A model generated the notes under the pieces. It was not told where the DNA came from and ran no database searches. It was given only the letters and a program-made list of their open reading frames with translations. A DNA stretch of 57,120 nucleotides from NCBI GenBank assembly GCA_049608225.1, contig JBMYXI010000014.1, positions 1 through 57,120 of the forward strand. The letters are read 5' to 3'. This document shows, one piece after another, positions 17,779 through 27,391 of the stretch. The position numbers and the translations under genes were made by a program. The DNA comes from Parashewanella sp049608225. GTDB taxonomy: Bacteria; Pseudomonadota; Gammaproteobacteria; Enterobacterales; Shewanellaceae. The stretch's first letter is position 1; the number at the start of each line of letters is the position of its first letter.

Positions 17779-18756
17779 TTAATAAGGAAGCAAAGGTAAA
17801 GTGATGGCTTTATCATCGCCCGTTAGCGTCATGAGGAATGCTTCCAAGTCGACGATATCTTGCTGTGTTAAACGTAGAGGTTGCATTTTCGAGGACAACG
17901 ATGGACGTCTAGCAAACCCTGCGACGTAATGCACAATCACTTGCTGTAGATTTTCCATTGAGCCGTCATGCATGTAGGGAGCTCTTTGACTAATATTTCG
18001 TAAGCTTGGCGTTTTAAATGCAAAATCATCATGGCTATTATTGGTGATTAATGAGCGACCTTTATCAGGGCTGTGCAAACCTATATCATGATATTTATTG
18101 TCAGTGAAGTTCCAGCCACTGTGACAATCGACACATTTACCTTTGCCATTAAAAATTTCAAAGCCTCGTTTGGCGCTTGCGGTTATTGCTGTCTCGTCAC
18201 CTTCAACCCAGCGATCGAAAGGCGACTCGCCAGATACTATGGTACGCTCAAAGGTTGCAATGGCTTTTTGAATATTGCTTGCAGTGATGCCCGATGAACC
18301 AAAAACTTGCGAGAATAAATCACGATAGCCAGCAACTTGCTTTAATCGTTGAACAACCTCTGTGATGGGGATATTCATTTCAACAGCGGCTTCTATTGGG
18401 CCTTGGGCTTGTTCCTCTAATGTTTTGGCTCGACCATCCCAAAAAAACTCATCACTCCATGCCATATTGATGATGGTTGGGGAGTGGCGGTCTAATTTGG
18501 TATTTTGACTGCCTACAGAGGCATCGGTAGCATCTTCCCAGCCGAAACTTGGGTTATGGCAAGTTGCGCAAGTTAAGTTACGGTTTTTGCTTAAGCGAGG
18601 GTCAAAAAACAGCATTTTTCCGAGTGCCGCTTTTGAAGCGCTATAAGGATTTGATGCAGGGAAAGGAATATGATCTGGACGAGCAAACTGGCTTTTATCA
18701 GCAGCAAATGTTGTGAAAGAAGCCACTACTAGAAGTAGCCAAAGTAATTGTTTCAT
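17779..18756 (-). CDS. Diheme cytochrome c peroxidase (CcpA/MauG family)
   Basis: 325 residues with a signal peptide ending TFAAD. Two c-type heme sites are visible: CATCH (residues 63-67) and CVDCH (208-212). Family landmarks also present are GKMLFFDPRLS, HSPTIINMAW, FFWDGRA and APYMHDGS. Members reduce periplasmic hydrogen peroxide with electrons from cytochrome c, or catalyse MauG-like oxidations; sequence alone does not separate the two. First gene of a leftward pair with a chemoreceptor. A second, longer family member is encoded at 46178. Confidence 0.88.
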   Translation of the reverse strand: MKQLLWLLLVVASFTTFAADKSQFARPDHIPFPASNPYSASKAALGKMLFFDPRLSKNRNLTCATCHNPSFGWEDATDASVGSQNTKLDRHSPTIINMAWSDEFFWDGRAKTLEEQAQGPIEAAVEMNIPITEVVQRLKQVAGYRDLFSQVFGSSGITASNIQKAIATFERTIVSGESPFDRWVEGDETAITASAKRGFEIFNGKGKCVDCHSGWNFTDNKYHDIGLHSPDKGRSLITNNSHDDFAFKTPSLRNISQRAPYMHDGSMENLQQVIVHYVAGFARRPSLSSKMQPLRLTQQDIVDLEAFLMTLTGDDKAITLPLLPY

Positions 18757-19159
18757 TTTATACCTAACTTCAAACCGTCTTGGCGGCTTTTTCGGGGTTT
18801 AGATTTTATTATCGGCAGAAGACTAACATAATTTAATTTTTTATTGGTGAAGTGGTGAAAAATATCAATAGATCTCCTTGATTCAATTAAGAAGTACCTC
18901 TCAATTATTCATAAATAACAGACCGTTCATCTTGTGTAATCTATTCATGATTTAAATAAAATTTTATGACCGTATCTGCGTTCTCTTCGTAACGATCCAT
19001 CAATACTGGATCAGCGCTCATGTTTTAGTTGTTACTTTGCCTGTAACCTATTGATTATAGAGGGTGGAATCTAGATTCTAAGCTCGATTAAACTTGTTGT
19101 TTTTAGTTAAGTTTATCTATATGTTTAGGGTGTTCAAATGCAGTTAACTACACCATTTC

Positions 19160-19186
19160 GCCCGTTCCCTTCCGACGGGCTTTTTT
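19160..19186 (+). terminator. Orphan Rho-independent terminator
   Basis: GCCCGT (19160-19165) pairs with ACGGGC (19175-19180) and is followed by six T residues. No plus-strand coding gene ends upstream within 1 kb, so it may end a small RNA or be a relic. Confidence 0.65.
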
Positions 19187-19312
19187 CTCTTAAATCCACT
19201 TTAACTTCGATATTTATTGAGTCGTTATGGTGAAAACCACGCTTGAGTTCAATATTTGAATTGAAGTATTGAGAGTAGCTAAGGACGTATTTTATGAGAA
19301 AAAAGTGAAAGC

Positions 19313-19361
19313 AACAGAATCTTTGTTGTCCCGAATGGATCGAGACAATGCGGATTCTGTT
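19313..19361 (-). terminator. Terminator of the yeeN-like gene
   Basis: AACAGAATC and GATTCTGTT form the outer stem and TTGTC/GACAA pairing lies inside. On the minus strand it comes 24 bases after the stop and T-rich sequence follows. Confidence 0.6.
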
Positions 19362-19385
19362 TGTTTTTATAAATGACTCGTAGGA

Positions 19386-20108
19386 TTATTCAATAATGTC
19401 CGCATTGTGATAAACATTCTGTACGTCATCACAGTCTTCTAATGCGGCAATCAATTTGTCAAACATTTCCACGTCTTCACCGCTTATTTCAGTCATAGTT
19501 TGCGGCACAAACTTGATGTCATCAACTTTGAAATCAACATTTGGCATTTCTTCAACCAATGCTGAGCGTGTTTTAGCGTATTCGGTGTGTGGCGCGAACA
19601 CACTTATCATGCCATCTTCAGCTTCCACATCAGTGACATCAACATCTGCCATCATTAATGATTCTAAGATGGCTTCGTCGTCATCACCTTCGAATACAAA
19701 TACCGCAGAGTGATCAAACATGTGAGCAACAGTGCCAGGGCCACCAAGTTTTGCATCATTCTTCACAAATGATTGTCTTACTTCGGTATAAGTACGTTTT
19801 ACGTTATCGGTTAGGCAGTCCACAATCAACATACAATTTGCTGGCCCAAAGCCTTCGTAGCGAGCAGTTTCATAGTCTTCACCACCACCGCCTTTGGCTT
19901 TATCAATCGCTTTTTCGATGACATGAGCAGGAACTTGGTCTTTTTTGGCTTTACTGATCAAATGGCGAAGCGCGATGTTTCCATCAGGTTCAACGCCACC
20001 ATTTTTAGCACACACATAAATTTCTTTACCGTAGCGAGAGTATAAACGAGTCTTCATTCCGGCCGTTTTAGCCATGGACTCTTTACGGTTTTGATACGCT
20101 CTACCCAT
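19386..20108 (-). CDS. yeeN: YebC/PmpR-family protein, YeeN type
   Basis: About 240 residues from the ATG at 20108, which gives the family start MGRAYQNRKESMAKTAG. Conserved blocks are YGKEIYVCAKNGG, HLISKAKKDQVPAHVIEKAIDKAKGGGGEDY, ARYEGFGP, DCLTDN and the end DCDDVQNVYHNAD. The KNGG and VCAKN features and the length match YeeN, the paralogue of YebC, rather than YebC itself. YebC-family proteins act as translation factors relieving stalled ribosomes and have also been described as DNA-binding regulators. An extended frame to 20138 lacks a ribosome site, while AGAG sits before 20108. Confidence 0.85.
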   Translation of the reverse strand: MGRAYQNRKESMAKTAGMKTRLYSRYGKEIYVCAKNGGVEPDGNIALRHLISKAKKDQVPAHVIEKAIDKAKGGGGEDYETARYEGFGPANCMLIVDCLTDNVKRTYTEVRQSFVKNDAKLGGPGTVAHMFDHSAVFVFEGDDDEAILESLMMADVDVTDVEAEDGMISVFAPHTEYAKTRSALVEEMPNVDFKVDDIKFVPQTMTEISGEDVEMFDKLIAALEDCDDVQNVYHNADIIE

Positions 20109-20425
20109 CTTATTCTCTTTGATAGCTATAAAAATCAATTGATTTTAACAGCTTTATGCTTGTAATCAATGAAACGAATGTCAATTCCATTTGCGATAAG
20201 ATTCTTTTTGTAACTACTGATGTTTTTTTGAATAAGTCGACTTTCCTTTTTAAACTAAAAAAAGGTGGGTCCATAAACTGATCAGATATGACCAAGACCG
20301 TGTTTCTTATATCATTAAAATATTAATACAGTGGTGCTGATTTCAATTATTTTTAGCAACAGTTATCACCTTTGATGAAGATGGTCTATAACTTTTAGTA
20401 CGCCTACTCTAATTTTATAAATAAT
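20109..20425. other. Intergenic between divergent genes
   Basis: 317 bases of AT-rich DNA between yeeN (leftward) and the TIGR02922-type gene (rightward). It presumably holds both promoters. No repeat, RNA gene or further coding frame stands out. Confidence 0.5.
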
Positions 20426-20662
20426 ATGAGCCACGAGATGACTTCAAACGCAACAGTTACTGTTTTATATTACGATGCGCCAGCAGGGTTGATCATGCAT
20501 AATGATGTACTTCGTGATTTACCGACAAGTGATAGTGGCCGTGTCTTGTTACCTGATTGGTTCAGAGATGGAAAATCAATTATTGCAGTGCTAGAAGGTG
20601 AGTGTAAAATTTTAAACTCGCTGGGTGAGCGAGTTTTTCAATCGAAAGTTGCTCAAAACTAA
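20426..20662 (+). CDS. TIGR02922-family small protein
   Basis: 78 residues. The pattern VTVLYYDAPAG, LRDLPTSDSGRVLLPDWFRDGKSIIAVLEGECKILNSLGERV matches the TIGR02922 family of short cytoplasmic proteins known mainly from Colwellia, Shewanella and Pseudoalteromonas. No function is established. Either ATG 20426 or the ATG four codons later could be the start; neither has a strong ribosome site. A bidirectional terminator follows. Confidence 0.75.
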   Translation: MSHEMTSNATVTVLYYDAPAGLIMHNDVLRDLPTSDSGRVLLPDWFRDGKSIIAVLEGECKILNSLGERVFQSKVAQN

Positions 20663-20671
20663 AAGATAAAT

Positions 20672-20702
20672 AAAAAGCTCAATAACTGCGATTGAGCTTT
20701 TT
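20672..20702. terminator. Bidirectional terminator
   Basis: AAAAAGCTCAAT pairs with ATTGAGCTTTTT around a 7-base loop, with A-run and T-run flanks. It serves the small gene on the plus strand and the Lon-like gene on the minus strand. Confidence 0.88.
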
Positions 20703-20709
20703 ATCATTA

Positions 20710-23088
20710 CTAAGATAACTCGTTACGTAACTGTGTTAATTTAGTTTGTGCTTTGTCGAATAAACTTCCTTTACTGAAACCTTCTTTTGTTTGTGTACCG
20801 AGCTTTAATCCACTCAGTAACTTTACCGCTTGAGATACATGCTCAATAGACCAAATATTGAATTCTTTTGCTTTAATTGCCGCAACAATATCGCTACGTA
20901 ACATTAAGTTTGCAACATTCGCTTGAGGAATGATAACGCCTTGATCTGGGCTGCGTCCCTTCAGTTTACACACGTCAAAAAAGCCTTCGATTTTTTCATT
21001 CACACCACCAATGGGCTGGCTATTACCAAATTGATCCATTGAGCCAGTAATGGCGATGTTCTGCTTTAAGGGGGTATCACTGATTGCAGATAGCACTGCG
21101 CAGCACTCAGCCATTGAAGCACTATCGCCATCGACATTTGAATAGGATTGTTCAAAAGTAAGATAAGTTGTGAGCGGAATTTCTGCAGATTTCCCCAGTT
21201 GTGCGGCTAAGTATGAGGTGAGGATTAACACGCCCTTACTGTGAATTTGCCCGCCTAGTTTCACTTTATGTTCAACATCTAGCACTTCGCCGTCACCAAA
21301 AGCTGTATTCGCAGTAATGCGGCTAGGTAAGCCAAAGTGATGTTCTCCGGTTGAGACAACAACTAAAGCATTTATTTGTCCGACCTGCTCACCTGTTGTT
21401 TCCAGAATGGTTCTACCTTGGCTGAAGCTCTCCATCATTGCGTCTTGCATTTTTCCTTGACGATGCAGCTGACTATCTAGCGCTTGTTCTACATGTTGAA
21501 GCTGAATAAGATCTGATTTGGCAACTTGTGCGCAATAGTTAGATTCTCTCAATAAATTGGCGATGTTGGCCGAATTTAAGGAGAGTTTACCTTGATCTTC
21601 TGCCTGTCTAGAACTGTATTCGACGATCCGCGCTATGGCCGAACGATCACAATGGAGCATGTTATTGTCATGGACAATGGAGGAAATAAAGCGAGCATAT
21701 TGTTGCTCAGTATCCGATGTTCGCGGCATGTCGGATTCAAAGTCTGCTGTCACTTTAAATAATTCGCAAAAATCAGGATCGTATTGTTGTAGTAACTGAT
21801 AGGTATGGTGATCACCAAACATGATGACTTTTAAATCCAGTGGAATTGGCTCTGGTGATAACGAAATCGCTCCTGAAAGCGACACTTCACGCTCTAGTGA
21901 GCTTAAGTCTAGCTGTCTAGAGCGTAGTGCACGCTTTAACCCATCCCAGACATAGGGGCGTTCAAGCACTTTTAGGGCATCCATCATTAATACGCCACCA
22001 TTGGCTTTGTGGAGGCTGCCTGAACGTATCAAGGTAAAGTCAGTAAATACGGTACCTTTGAAAGTCGCGTTCTCAATATAACCAAATAAACTGTGATAAC
22101 TCGGGTTGTCTTCAACCACAATCGGAAAATGTTCTGCTTGTTGGTTTACCAGCAAATTGACTTGATAACGCCTTGGCATTTTTTTATCTAAGGTTGAATA
22201 GGCGAGCGCAACTTGTTCTTCCGACTGTTCAAGGAAAATATCAAGATTGGTGATCATGTCTTTTTGCAATAAATCAAGGTGCTTAGACGCAGCTTCGACT
22301 TTCTTATACTTTCGTTTTAGTGGCTTAATAAACTGACTTATTACGCCCTCAGCAACCTGTTCATCATTGCTTTGTTGTTTCTCTATAAAGTCTTGCTCCC
22401 ACTTGGTGAAGTCACGCACAATTTTTCTGAGTTTTATTTCAAGAGCACGAATAATACCTTCGATTTCTTTCTTGGCACTGTCGGACAATTTGTCATATGA
22501 CTCTTCGTTATGCGGTTTGTCTCCATCCATCGCAATGAGCTGGTAATCGCCTTGTGATGTCACGACTAAATCAATCCCTTGATCACGAGACTCTTTGGTG
22601 AGCACATCCAAAGCATCTTCTTGCTTCTCTGCAAGTTGCTTTTTCAAGTGCTCCGCTTGCTTGTAATACAGTTCATTTTCAAAGGAAAGCGGCAAGGCTT
22701 TTACTAATTTTAAGGTCACAGCTTCAATGTCTTCTTTAAAGCTTTTTCCCTGACCTTGTGGAAGTTTAAGAATGGTCGGTGTTCTTGGATTGTCGAAATT
22801 GGAAACATAGCACCAATCAAATAGAGGTGAGCTACCTTGAAGTCGATTAAAATAACGCAACATCATGGTACGCTTACCTAGGCCATTTTGTCCTATGGCA
22901 TAGATGTTATAGCCTTTTTCCTTCATTCCCATTGCAAATTCAACAGCTTGTTGTGCTCTGGCTTGACCTACAATTTCGATGATAGGTTCAATGTGTTCAG
23001 TTGTTTTACAGTTGCGAGAAAGAAGTGTTAATTTGCTACTTTGATAAACTTGAGACGCGGTAAGTCTTTTCGCTGCTAAATCAGGCAT
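20710..23088 (-). CDS. Lon-like ATP-dependent protease (LonH/YcbZ type)
   Basis: 792 residues from the ATG at 23088, which has AGGGAG just upstream; a longer frame to 23115 lacks this. Walker A (GQNGLGKRT) lies near residue 75 and a long helical insertion spans about 140-300. A sensor/AAA segment around LHKANGGVLMMDAL is typical of AAA_32 proteins. The C-terminal Lon S16 domain has the catalytic Ser in GDSASMAE and the Lys in GGVNEKIEGFFD. It lacks the N-terminal Lon substrate domain, as in the YcbZ/LonH group. Cytoplasmic. Terminator at 20672-20702. Confidence 0.88.
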   Translation of the reverse strand: MPDLAAKRLTASQVYQSSKLTLLSRNCKTTEHIEPIIEIVGQARAQQAVEFAMGMKEKGYNIYAIGQNGLGKRTMMLRYFNRLQGSSPLFDWCYVSNFDNPRTPTILKLPQGQGKSFKEDIEAVTLKLVKALPLSFENELYYKQAEHLKKQLAEKQEDALDVLTKESRDQGIDLVVTSQGDYQLIAMDGDKPHNEESYDKLSDSAKKEIEGIIRALEIKLRKIVRDFTKWEQDFIEKQQSNDEQVAEGVISQFIKPLKRKYKKVEAASKHLDLLQKDMITNLDIFLEQSEEQVALAYSTLDKKMPRRYQVNLLVNQQAEHFPIVVEDNPSYHSLFGYIENATFKGTVFTDFTLIRSGSLHKANGGVLMMDALKVLERPYVWDGLKRALRSRQLDLSSLEREVSLSGAISLSPEPIPLDLKVIMFGDHHTYQLLQQYDPDFCELFKVTADFESDMPRTSDTEQQYARFISSIVHDNNMLHCDRSAIARIVEYSSRQAEDQGKLSLNSANIANLLRESNYCAQVAKSDLIQLQHVEQALDSQLHRQGKMQDAMMESFSQGRTILETTGEQVGQINALVVVSTGEHHFGLPSRITANTAFGDGEVLDVEHKVKLGGQIHSKGVLILTSYLAAQLGKSAEIPLTTYLTFEQSYSNVDGDSASMAECCAVLSAISDTPLKQNIAITGSMDQFGNSQPIGGVNEKIEGFFDVCKLKGRSPDQGVIIPQANVANLMLRSDIVAAIKAKEFNIWSIEHVSQAVKLLSGLKLGTQTKEGFSKGSLFDKAQTKLTQLRNELS

Positions 23089-23352
23089 AAATCTCCCTGT
23101 ATGAAGTGATACCATTCGTACGAATTAACGGTGTTATAAAAGAGCGTTAGCTTTGTCATTACTGTGTGGTGGCAAGCCTCATCATAGCTATGGTTATGAT
23201 CCGTTATTGCCTCTTGTATTGCTTTTGCTAATTGCTCGCTAATGAACATCCTTAATTAATTTGAATAGCATTAAGTTTCGTCAATGAATCTTTGTGAAAA
23301 ATAGAGTGAAAAAGAGCGTTTAGTTATTTATGCCAGAGCGGAGGTGAATTGT

Positions 23353-25380
23353 CTATACCCGAAACTGAAAATCCGCTAAGTTACTGATTTCAGTTCGATG
23401 TGAAACCATTATTAACGTGGTCTTTTGTTGTTTTAAGCGTGTAATAATACGCTCACTGGTGTCAATATCGACGTGACTGAATGCTTCATCAAAAAAAATG
23501 ATGTCAGAGTTGTAATACAACGCGCGTGCCAAGCTCAAACGCTGTAACTCTCCTGCACTGAACTGCTCTGGATCAATTGGCGTATCGTCATTCGCTTCGA
23601 TATGAAACCCTAAACGAGACTCGAGTTCAACCAGCTTGAGTATATGTAATAGTTGCTGTTTGTCAGCTTGTTTATCTGAACAGAGAAAATCAGTGAGCGA
23701 ACCATGAATTCGTTCTTGTGAAAATACGAAACCAGCATCGACCATTTTATAAGCTGGTTTACCTTTATATAGTGCATAACCTTCAATAGGCGCTCGTTGC
23801 CCTGAGAGCAAATCAAATAAAGTACTTTTGCCTGAGCCACTGTTGCCAATTAAACATAATATATCGCCTTTATAGATGGTTAAATGGACATTGCTGAGTA
23901 GATCAGAATCGATGCCGTTATAACCGAAGCCAAGATTGATTAACTGAAAAAGCGCCTGAGAATCGCAATTATCTACTGGGTTATGATTGTTATGGTCGAA
24001 TTTAGCCTCTGTGACCGTTAAAAACTCCTCTGAGTCATTCGAGACATCTTTATTGTTGAAATAGTCATCAAGTTGACTTTGAAACAGTTTTATTTTTGGT
24101 AATGTGGTTAAGCTCAACATATAAGTGAAGGAGTAAGCACCAAAGCTCAATTCTCCTTTAATTAATAAATAACAAGAACAAAATAACATTAACGCAGGAG
24201 TCACTGAATCAACCGTTTGAGAAAGTGTTTGATATCGAAGTAATGAATTTTTAAGCCGAGCATCAGGCGCAAACTGGGTGGAAACTTTTTCGACCATGGT
24301 TGACATTATTTCATATCGTAGCCCCATAGTTGCGAAACGTTTTAATTCAAAAAGTCGTTGATTTAATTGGTTATTGAATTCAACTTCAGCGCGTGATTTT
24401 GCAATAGTGTACTCTTTGATGTTCTTTTGTAATGTATATCGGTAGCTTAATAAAAGTAGATAGGGGAGCAAGGTAACCATAAACAGCGGCGGATTAATCA
24501 ATAAAATCAATAAAAGTGAGAGAGTGATAAAACTAACCGAATGATAAAAAGATAATACAACTTGTCCAAGCTGACGGCTTAAGCTTTTGAGCCCAGTAAG
24601 GCGGTTACTGATTTCACCATCATAATGAGACTCAAAAAAATCAATATTCTTTTTAGCTAAGTTGTTAATTAAGCTTTGATTTAGCCGATGCTCAATATCT
24701 TGGTTAACATACAGTTGAATTTTTAAACTAATGCGATTGATCAGCCAGCTTAACATAATGGTAATGATGCCGCTTAAGCCAATAATTGCGACCCAATCTT
24801 TGAGGTTGTTGACAATGGCAACATCGTAATAAGCATGAAATAAACCTGCATAAATGATTTCGAGTAACATTAACATTAATCCAGGAAGCAAAGCATATTT
24901 CCAAGCTTTATTGCTGATGATTGGGTACAAGTATTCGAAGAAGGTCGATTTGGATTTGCTATGAGTCGATGTTTGGTTTTTGTCCTCAAACTCGATGCAT
25001 ATGCCTGTAAAATGCTCAGCTAATTGTGCCAATGAGAGTGTGCGTCGACCTTGAGCTGGATCGTTAATAAAAGCTCTGTCATTATTAATGCGTTCTAGCA
25101 CAACAAAGTGATTCAAATTCCAATGCAAGATAACGGGCTGAGTTAACTTTTTTAGTGCGTTAAGCCCTTTCTTTTTTACGATTGATTTAAATCCTAACCG
25201 AACTGCACCCTTTTGAAGTTGGGCAACCGTTGCGCCATCTCGACTCACACCACATATTGTTCTTAAGTGACTGGTGGCATAATCATGGCCGAACCATTGT
25301 AAAACCACTCCAAGGCAAACAGCGCCACATTCCGCGGGATGTTGTTGCATTCGCACTTCTGTGGTTAGCTTATTGCTCAT
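23353..25380 (-). CDS. C39 peptidase-containing ABC exporter (bacteriocin/RiPP type)
   Basis: 675 residues. An N-terminal C39 cysteine peptidase has the motif QQHPAECGAVCLG (oxyanion Gln 12/13, catalytic Cys 18), HWNLNHFVVLE (His 91) and INDPAQGRR (Asp 107). A six-helix permease domain occupies about residues 155-430. The C-terminal ATPase has Walker A GNSGSGKST, signature FSAGELQR, Walker B IIFFDEAF and the switch His in VSHRTE. Such PCAT proteins cut a leader after a double-glycine motif and export the core. It is the last gene of the operon and its start overlaps the second ABC gene by 11 bases. The presumed substrate is the Cys-repeat protein at 31591-32736. Confidence 0.9.
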   Translation of the reverse strand: MSNKLTTEVRMQQHPAECGAVCLGVVLQWFGHDYATSHLRTICGVSRDGATVAQLQKGAVRLGFKSIVKKKGLNALKKLTQPVILHWNLNHFVVLERINNDRAFINDPAQGRRTLSLAQLAEHFTGICIEFEDKNQTSTHSKSKSTFFEYLYPIISNKAWKYALLPGLMLMLLEIIYAGLFHAYYDVAIVNNLKDWVAIIGLSGIITIMLSWLINRISLKIQLYVNQDIEHRLNQSLINNLAKKNIDFFESHYDGEISNRLTGLKSLSRQLGQVVLSFYHSVSFITLSLLLILLINPPLFMVTLLPYLLLLSYRYTLQKNIKEYTIAKSRAEVEFNNQLNQRLFELKRFATMGLRYEIMSTMVEKVSTQFAPDARLKNSLLRYQTLSQTVDSVTPALMLFCSCYLLIKGELSFGAYSFTYMLSLTTLPKIKLFQSQLDDYFNNKDVSNDSEEFLTVTEAKFDHNNHNPVDNCDSQALFQLINLGFGYNGIDSDLLSNVHLTIYKGDILCLIGNSGSGKSTLFDLLSGQRAPIEGYALYKGKPAYKMVDAGFVFSQERIHGSLTDFLCSDKQADKQQLLHILKLVELESRLGFHIEANDDTPIDPEQFSAGELQRLSLARALYYNSDIIFFDEAFSHVDIDTSERIITRLKQQKTTLIMVSHRTEISNLADFQFRV

Positions 25381-27391
25381 TAGGTGTTGACCCCATTGCT
25401 ATGACTTCATCCGCGAGCTGGTGAAGCGCTACTCGATGACTGACGCGAATGATGAACGAGTAATTGGTTTTAATTTTATTGATTATGTCCATTTCCATTG
25501 TTTCAGGTATGCCAGACAAGGCTTCATCCAAGACTAAAAATTTGGCGGGTTTAAACAATAATTGGGCGAGTAAAATACGTTGACATTCACCTGTTGAAAA
25601 TGAAGCTGCGGCGGATAACACTGGCGTGTCTAGACCCAGTGGTAGTTGTTTGGCTTTTTCATCCAGTTGCACCACTTCCAGAGCATCCCATAGTTGTCGT
25701 TTGGTCGTGCCTTTGGGAGCAAGCAGCAGCAAATTGTCTTTTAATGAGCCGACGTAGAGTCGAGATTCTTGACCTAAATAAGCAAATAATCCTCGCCTTT
25801 CTTGTTCTGTGAGATCATGACTTGGGACACCCGCAATATTGATTTCGCCTGAGTGTGGTTTGTCATTGCCAAGTAAGCATCGGATCAATGTACTTTTTCC
25901 TGAGCCAGAAGGGCCTCTAATGTCGATAATACATCTAGGCTGGTACTGAGCAGTGAAAACGTTACCACAACTAAACTGACAACCATGAGGTAATGTGAGT
26001 TGATGGAATGAGATATTGAGGTGCGTTAATCGTAGCTTTGTGTTGGGAACATTATTTAATTCAGTGATAGCTTGTTGGATGTCATCAATGCTGTTGCTAA
26101 TATTTCTTTTTAGCTCGTAAACAATGACTAATTTGGGGAAAGAGCGAAAAATAGTATTGACCAAATATAAAATCATATAAGCACTGCTGATGCTCAATGA
26201 TAAGCCTTGTAAATCATCACTGACTAAATGCGCACTGACTAACATCGCGATGCTGAGAGCGAGCCCTTGATAGAAGTGTTGGCTATCAGTACTGATTTGG
26301 CTATGTTGCTGTAATTGCCGATGAGAACTTAAAAAATCAATCTGCTGTTGTTGGTACTGGGAAATGGCAGTTGGCACACGATCATAATAGAGATCAGGCT
26401 TTATGTTTTGAATAAAGCGAGTAAGAGATCTTTGACTTTGTTGTAATTGTTGTTGGCTCTTTTCTGTAAGCACTCGGATAGCATCTCTATTTTTCATATT
26501 TGAGATTGCAGCAATGAAAGTCAGCATAATTGGCACTAATACCAACCAAAAAGGCAATCGTGAGAAAATTGAAATGGCTAATGGGAAAAGGGCAATACAA
26601 CTTCCTAACAATTGTTTATAAGAAATATGCAGTTGTGCAAGTTGGCTGGCATTTCGACATAATGTGATTAGTTGCTTTTCTTTATCGACAGGCAGTGACC
26701 ACAACATAGACAGGCGCAGATAAATCAGACGCTCTTGAGAGACGGAATCAATCCAGTTTTGCGCGCGTAACATCAGAAACTTACCAAAAATGAAACTGGT
26801 TATAATGGCAATGATGAGCATACCAACATTGGCATAAGTGGTTATCGATTGAGACGGAACGATAAACTTTAAGGTGTCCATGCCTGACATAAACAACATG
26901 CTTATCATCAAACTTACCGCAAAATTGAGCTTCATAAATTGCGACAGAAAACCTTGCATCGGTTTATTAATGTAATTGGCTAAATCTTCAGCCTTTGTTT
27001 GCTGTTGCCATTTAAACGTATCGATAAGTATATAGTACTCATCTAATTGCTTGAGTAAGTCATCACTGTTTTTTATCGCTATTTCAGCACCTGTATCAAG
27101 CTGTAGAATTTGAGTTGCTGACAGACTCAGCATTTTGGCTTGAGAGCGGATCAGAATGGGACCATAACTTTTGTGTTGCGCTAGTAATAACGGAGCATTC
27201 ATCAATTCTGTTGAGCTGAGTTTGCTTGATGATGCAATAAAATTTAATTTTTGAAGTGTCGCAAGCCAAGCCGAAATCGGTTTACCTAATGGTAGTGAAA
27301 GTCGATAGTTCACATCAATATCAATATAAGCAACGGCATTAATAAAGTGCTGAAGTTGTTTAGTATTGAGTGAGTTTGGCTTACTTTTCAT
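25370..27391 (-). CDS. ABC exporter permease/ATPase, partner subunit without peptidase
   Basis: About 673 residues. An N-terminal domain of about 130 residues has no catalytic Cys. It is followed by a permease region with helices at roughly 155-180, 190-210, 265-300 and 385-430, and an ATPase with GPSGSGKST, FSTGECQR, FLVLDEAL and RVSHRVA. Together with the C39 exporter and the HlyD-type adaptor this reproduces the three-part layout of NHLM/NHLP-type peptide exporters, in which two unequal ABC proteins pair. ATG 27391 is chosen; a TTG four codons upstream is possible and neither has a clear ribosome site. It overlaps both neighbours. Confidence 0.85.
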   Translation of the reverse strand: MKSKPNSLNTKQLQHFINAVAYIDIDVNYRLSLPLGKPISAWLATLQKLNFIASSSKLSSTELMNAPLLLAQHKSYGPILIRSQAKMLSLSATQILQLDTGAEIAIKNSDDLLKQLDEYYILIDTFKWQQQTKAEDLANYINKPMQGFLSQFMKLNFAVSLMISMLFMSGMDTLKFIVPSQSITTYANVGMLIIAIITSFIFGKFLMLRAQNWIDSVSQERLIYLRLSMLWSLPVDKEKQLITLCRNASQLAQLHISYKQLLGSCIALFPLAISIFSRLPFWLVLVPIMLTFIAAISNMKNRDAIRVLTEKSQQQLQQSQRSLTRFIQNIKPDLYYDRVPTAISQYQQQQIDFLSSHRQLQQHSQISTDSQHFYQGLALSIAMLVSAHLVSDDLQGLSLSISSAYMILYLVNTIFRSFPKLVIVYELKRNISNSIDDIQQAITELNNVPNTKLRLTHLNISFHQLTLPHGCQFSCGNVFTAQYQPRCIIDIRGPSGSGKSTLIRCLLGNDKPHSGEINIAGVPSHDLTEQERRGLFAYLGQESRLYVGSLKDNLLLLAPKGTTKRQLWDALEVVQLDEKAKQLPLGLDTPVLSAAASFSTGECQRILLAQLLFKPAKFLVLDEALSGIPETMEMDIINKIKTNYSFIIRVSHRVALHQLADEVIAMGSTPNEQ

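Larger units (their letters stand above)
18757..19385. other. Intergenic region with two hairpins and possible small RNA
   Basis: No protein gene is supported. A classical terminator on the plus strand (19160-19186) has no annotated gene before it, so a short transcript may end there. Just upstream, TTCAAAT (19133-19139) followed by 13 bases and CCA (19153-19155) has the spacing of a tRNA 3' end, but no matching 5' half was found. The terminator of the yeeN-like gene is at 19313-19361 on the minus strand. The peroxidase promoter should lie near 18760-18850. Confidence 0.4.

Noticed and set aside
18870..18895. FNR-type operator TTGAT-N4-ATCAA upstream of the peroxidase gene
   Set aside because: Only the left half (TTGAT near 18878) is present; the right half does not match.
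19133..19155. Intact tRNA gene
   Set aside because: Only a 3'-end-like string is present; no anticodon arm, D arm or matching acceptor strand could be drawn.
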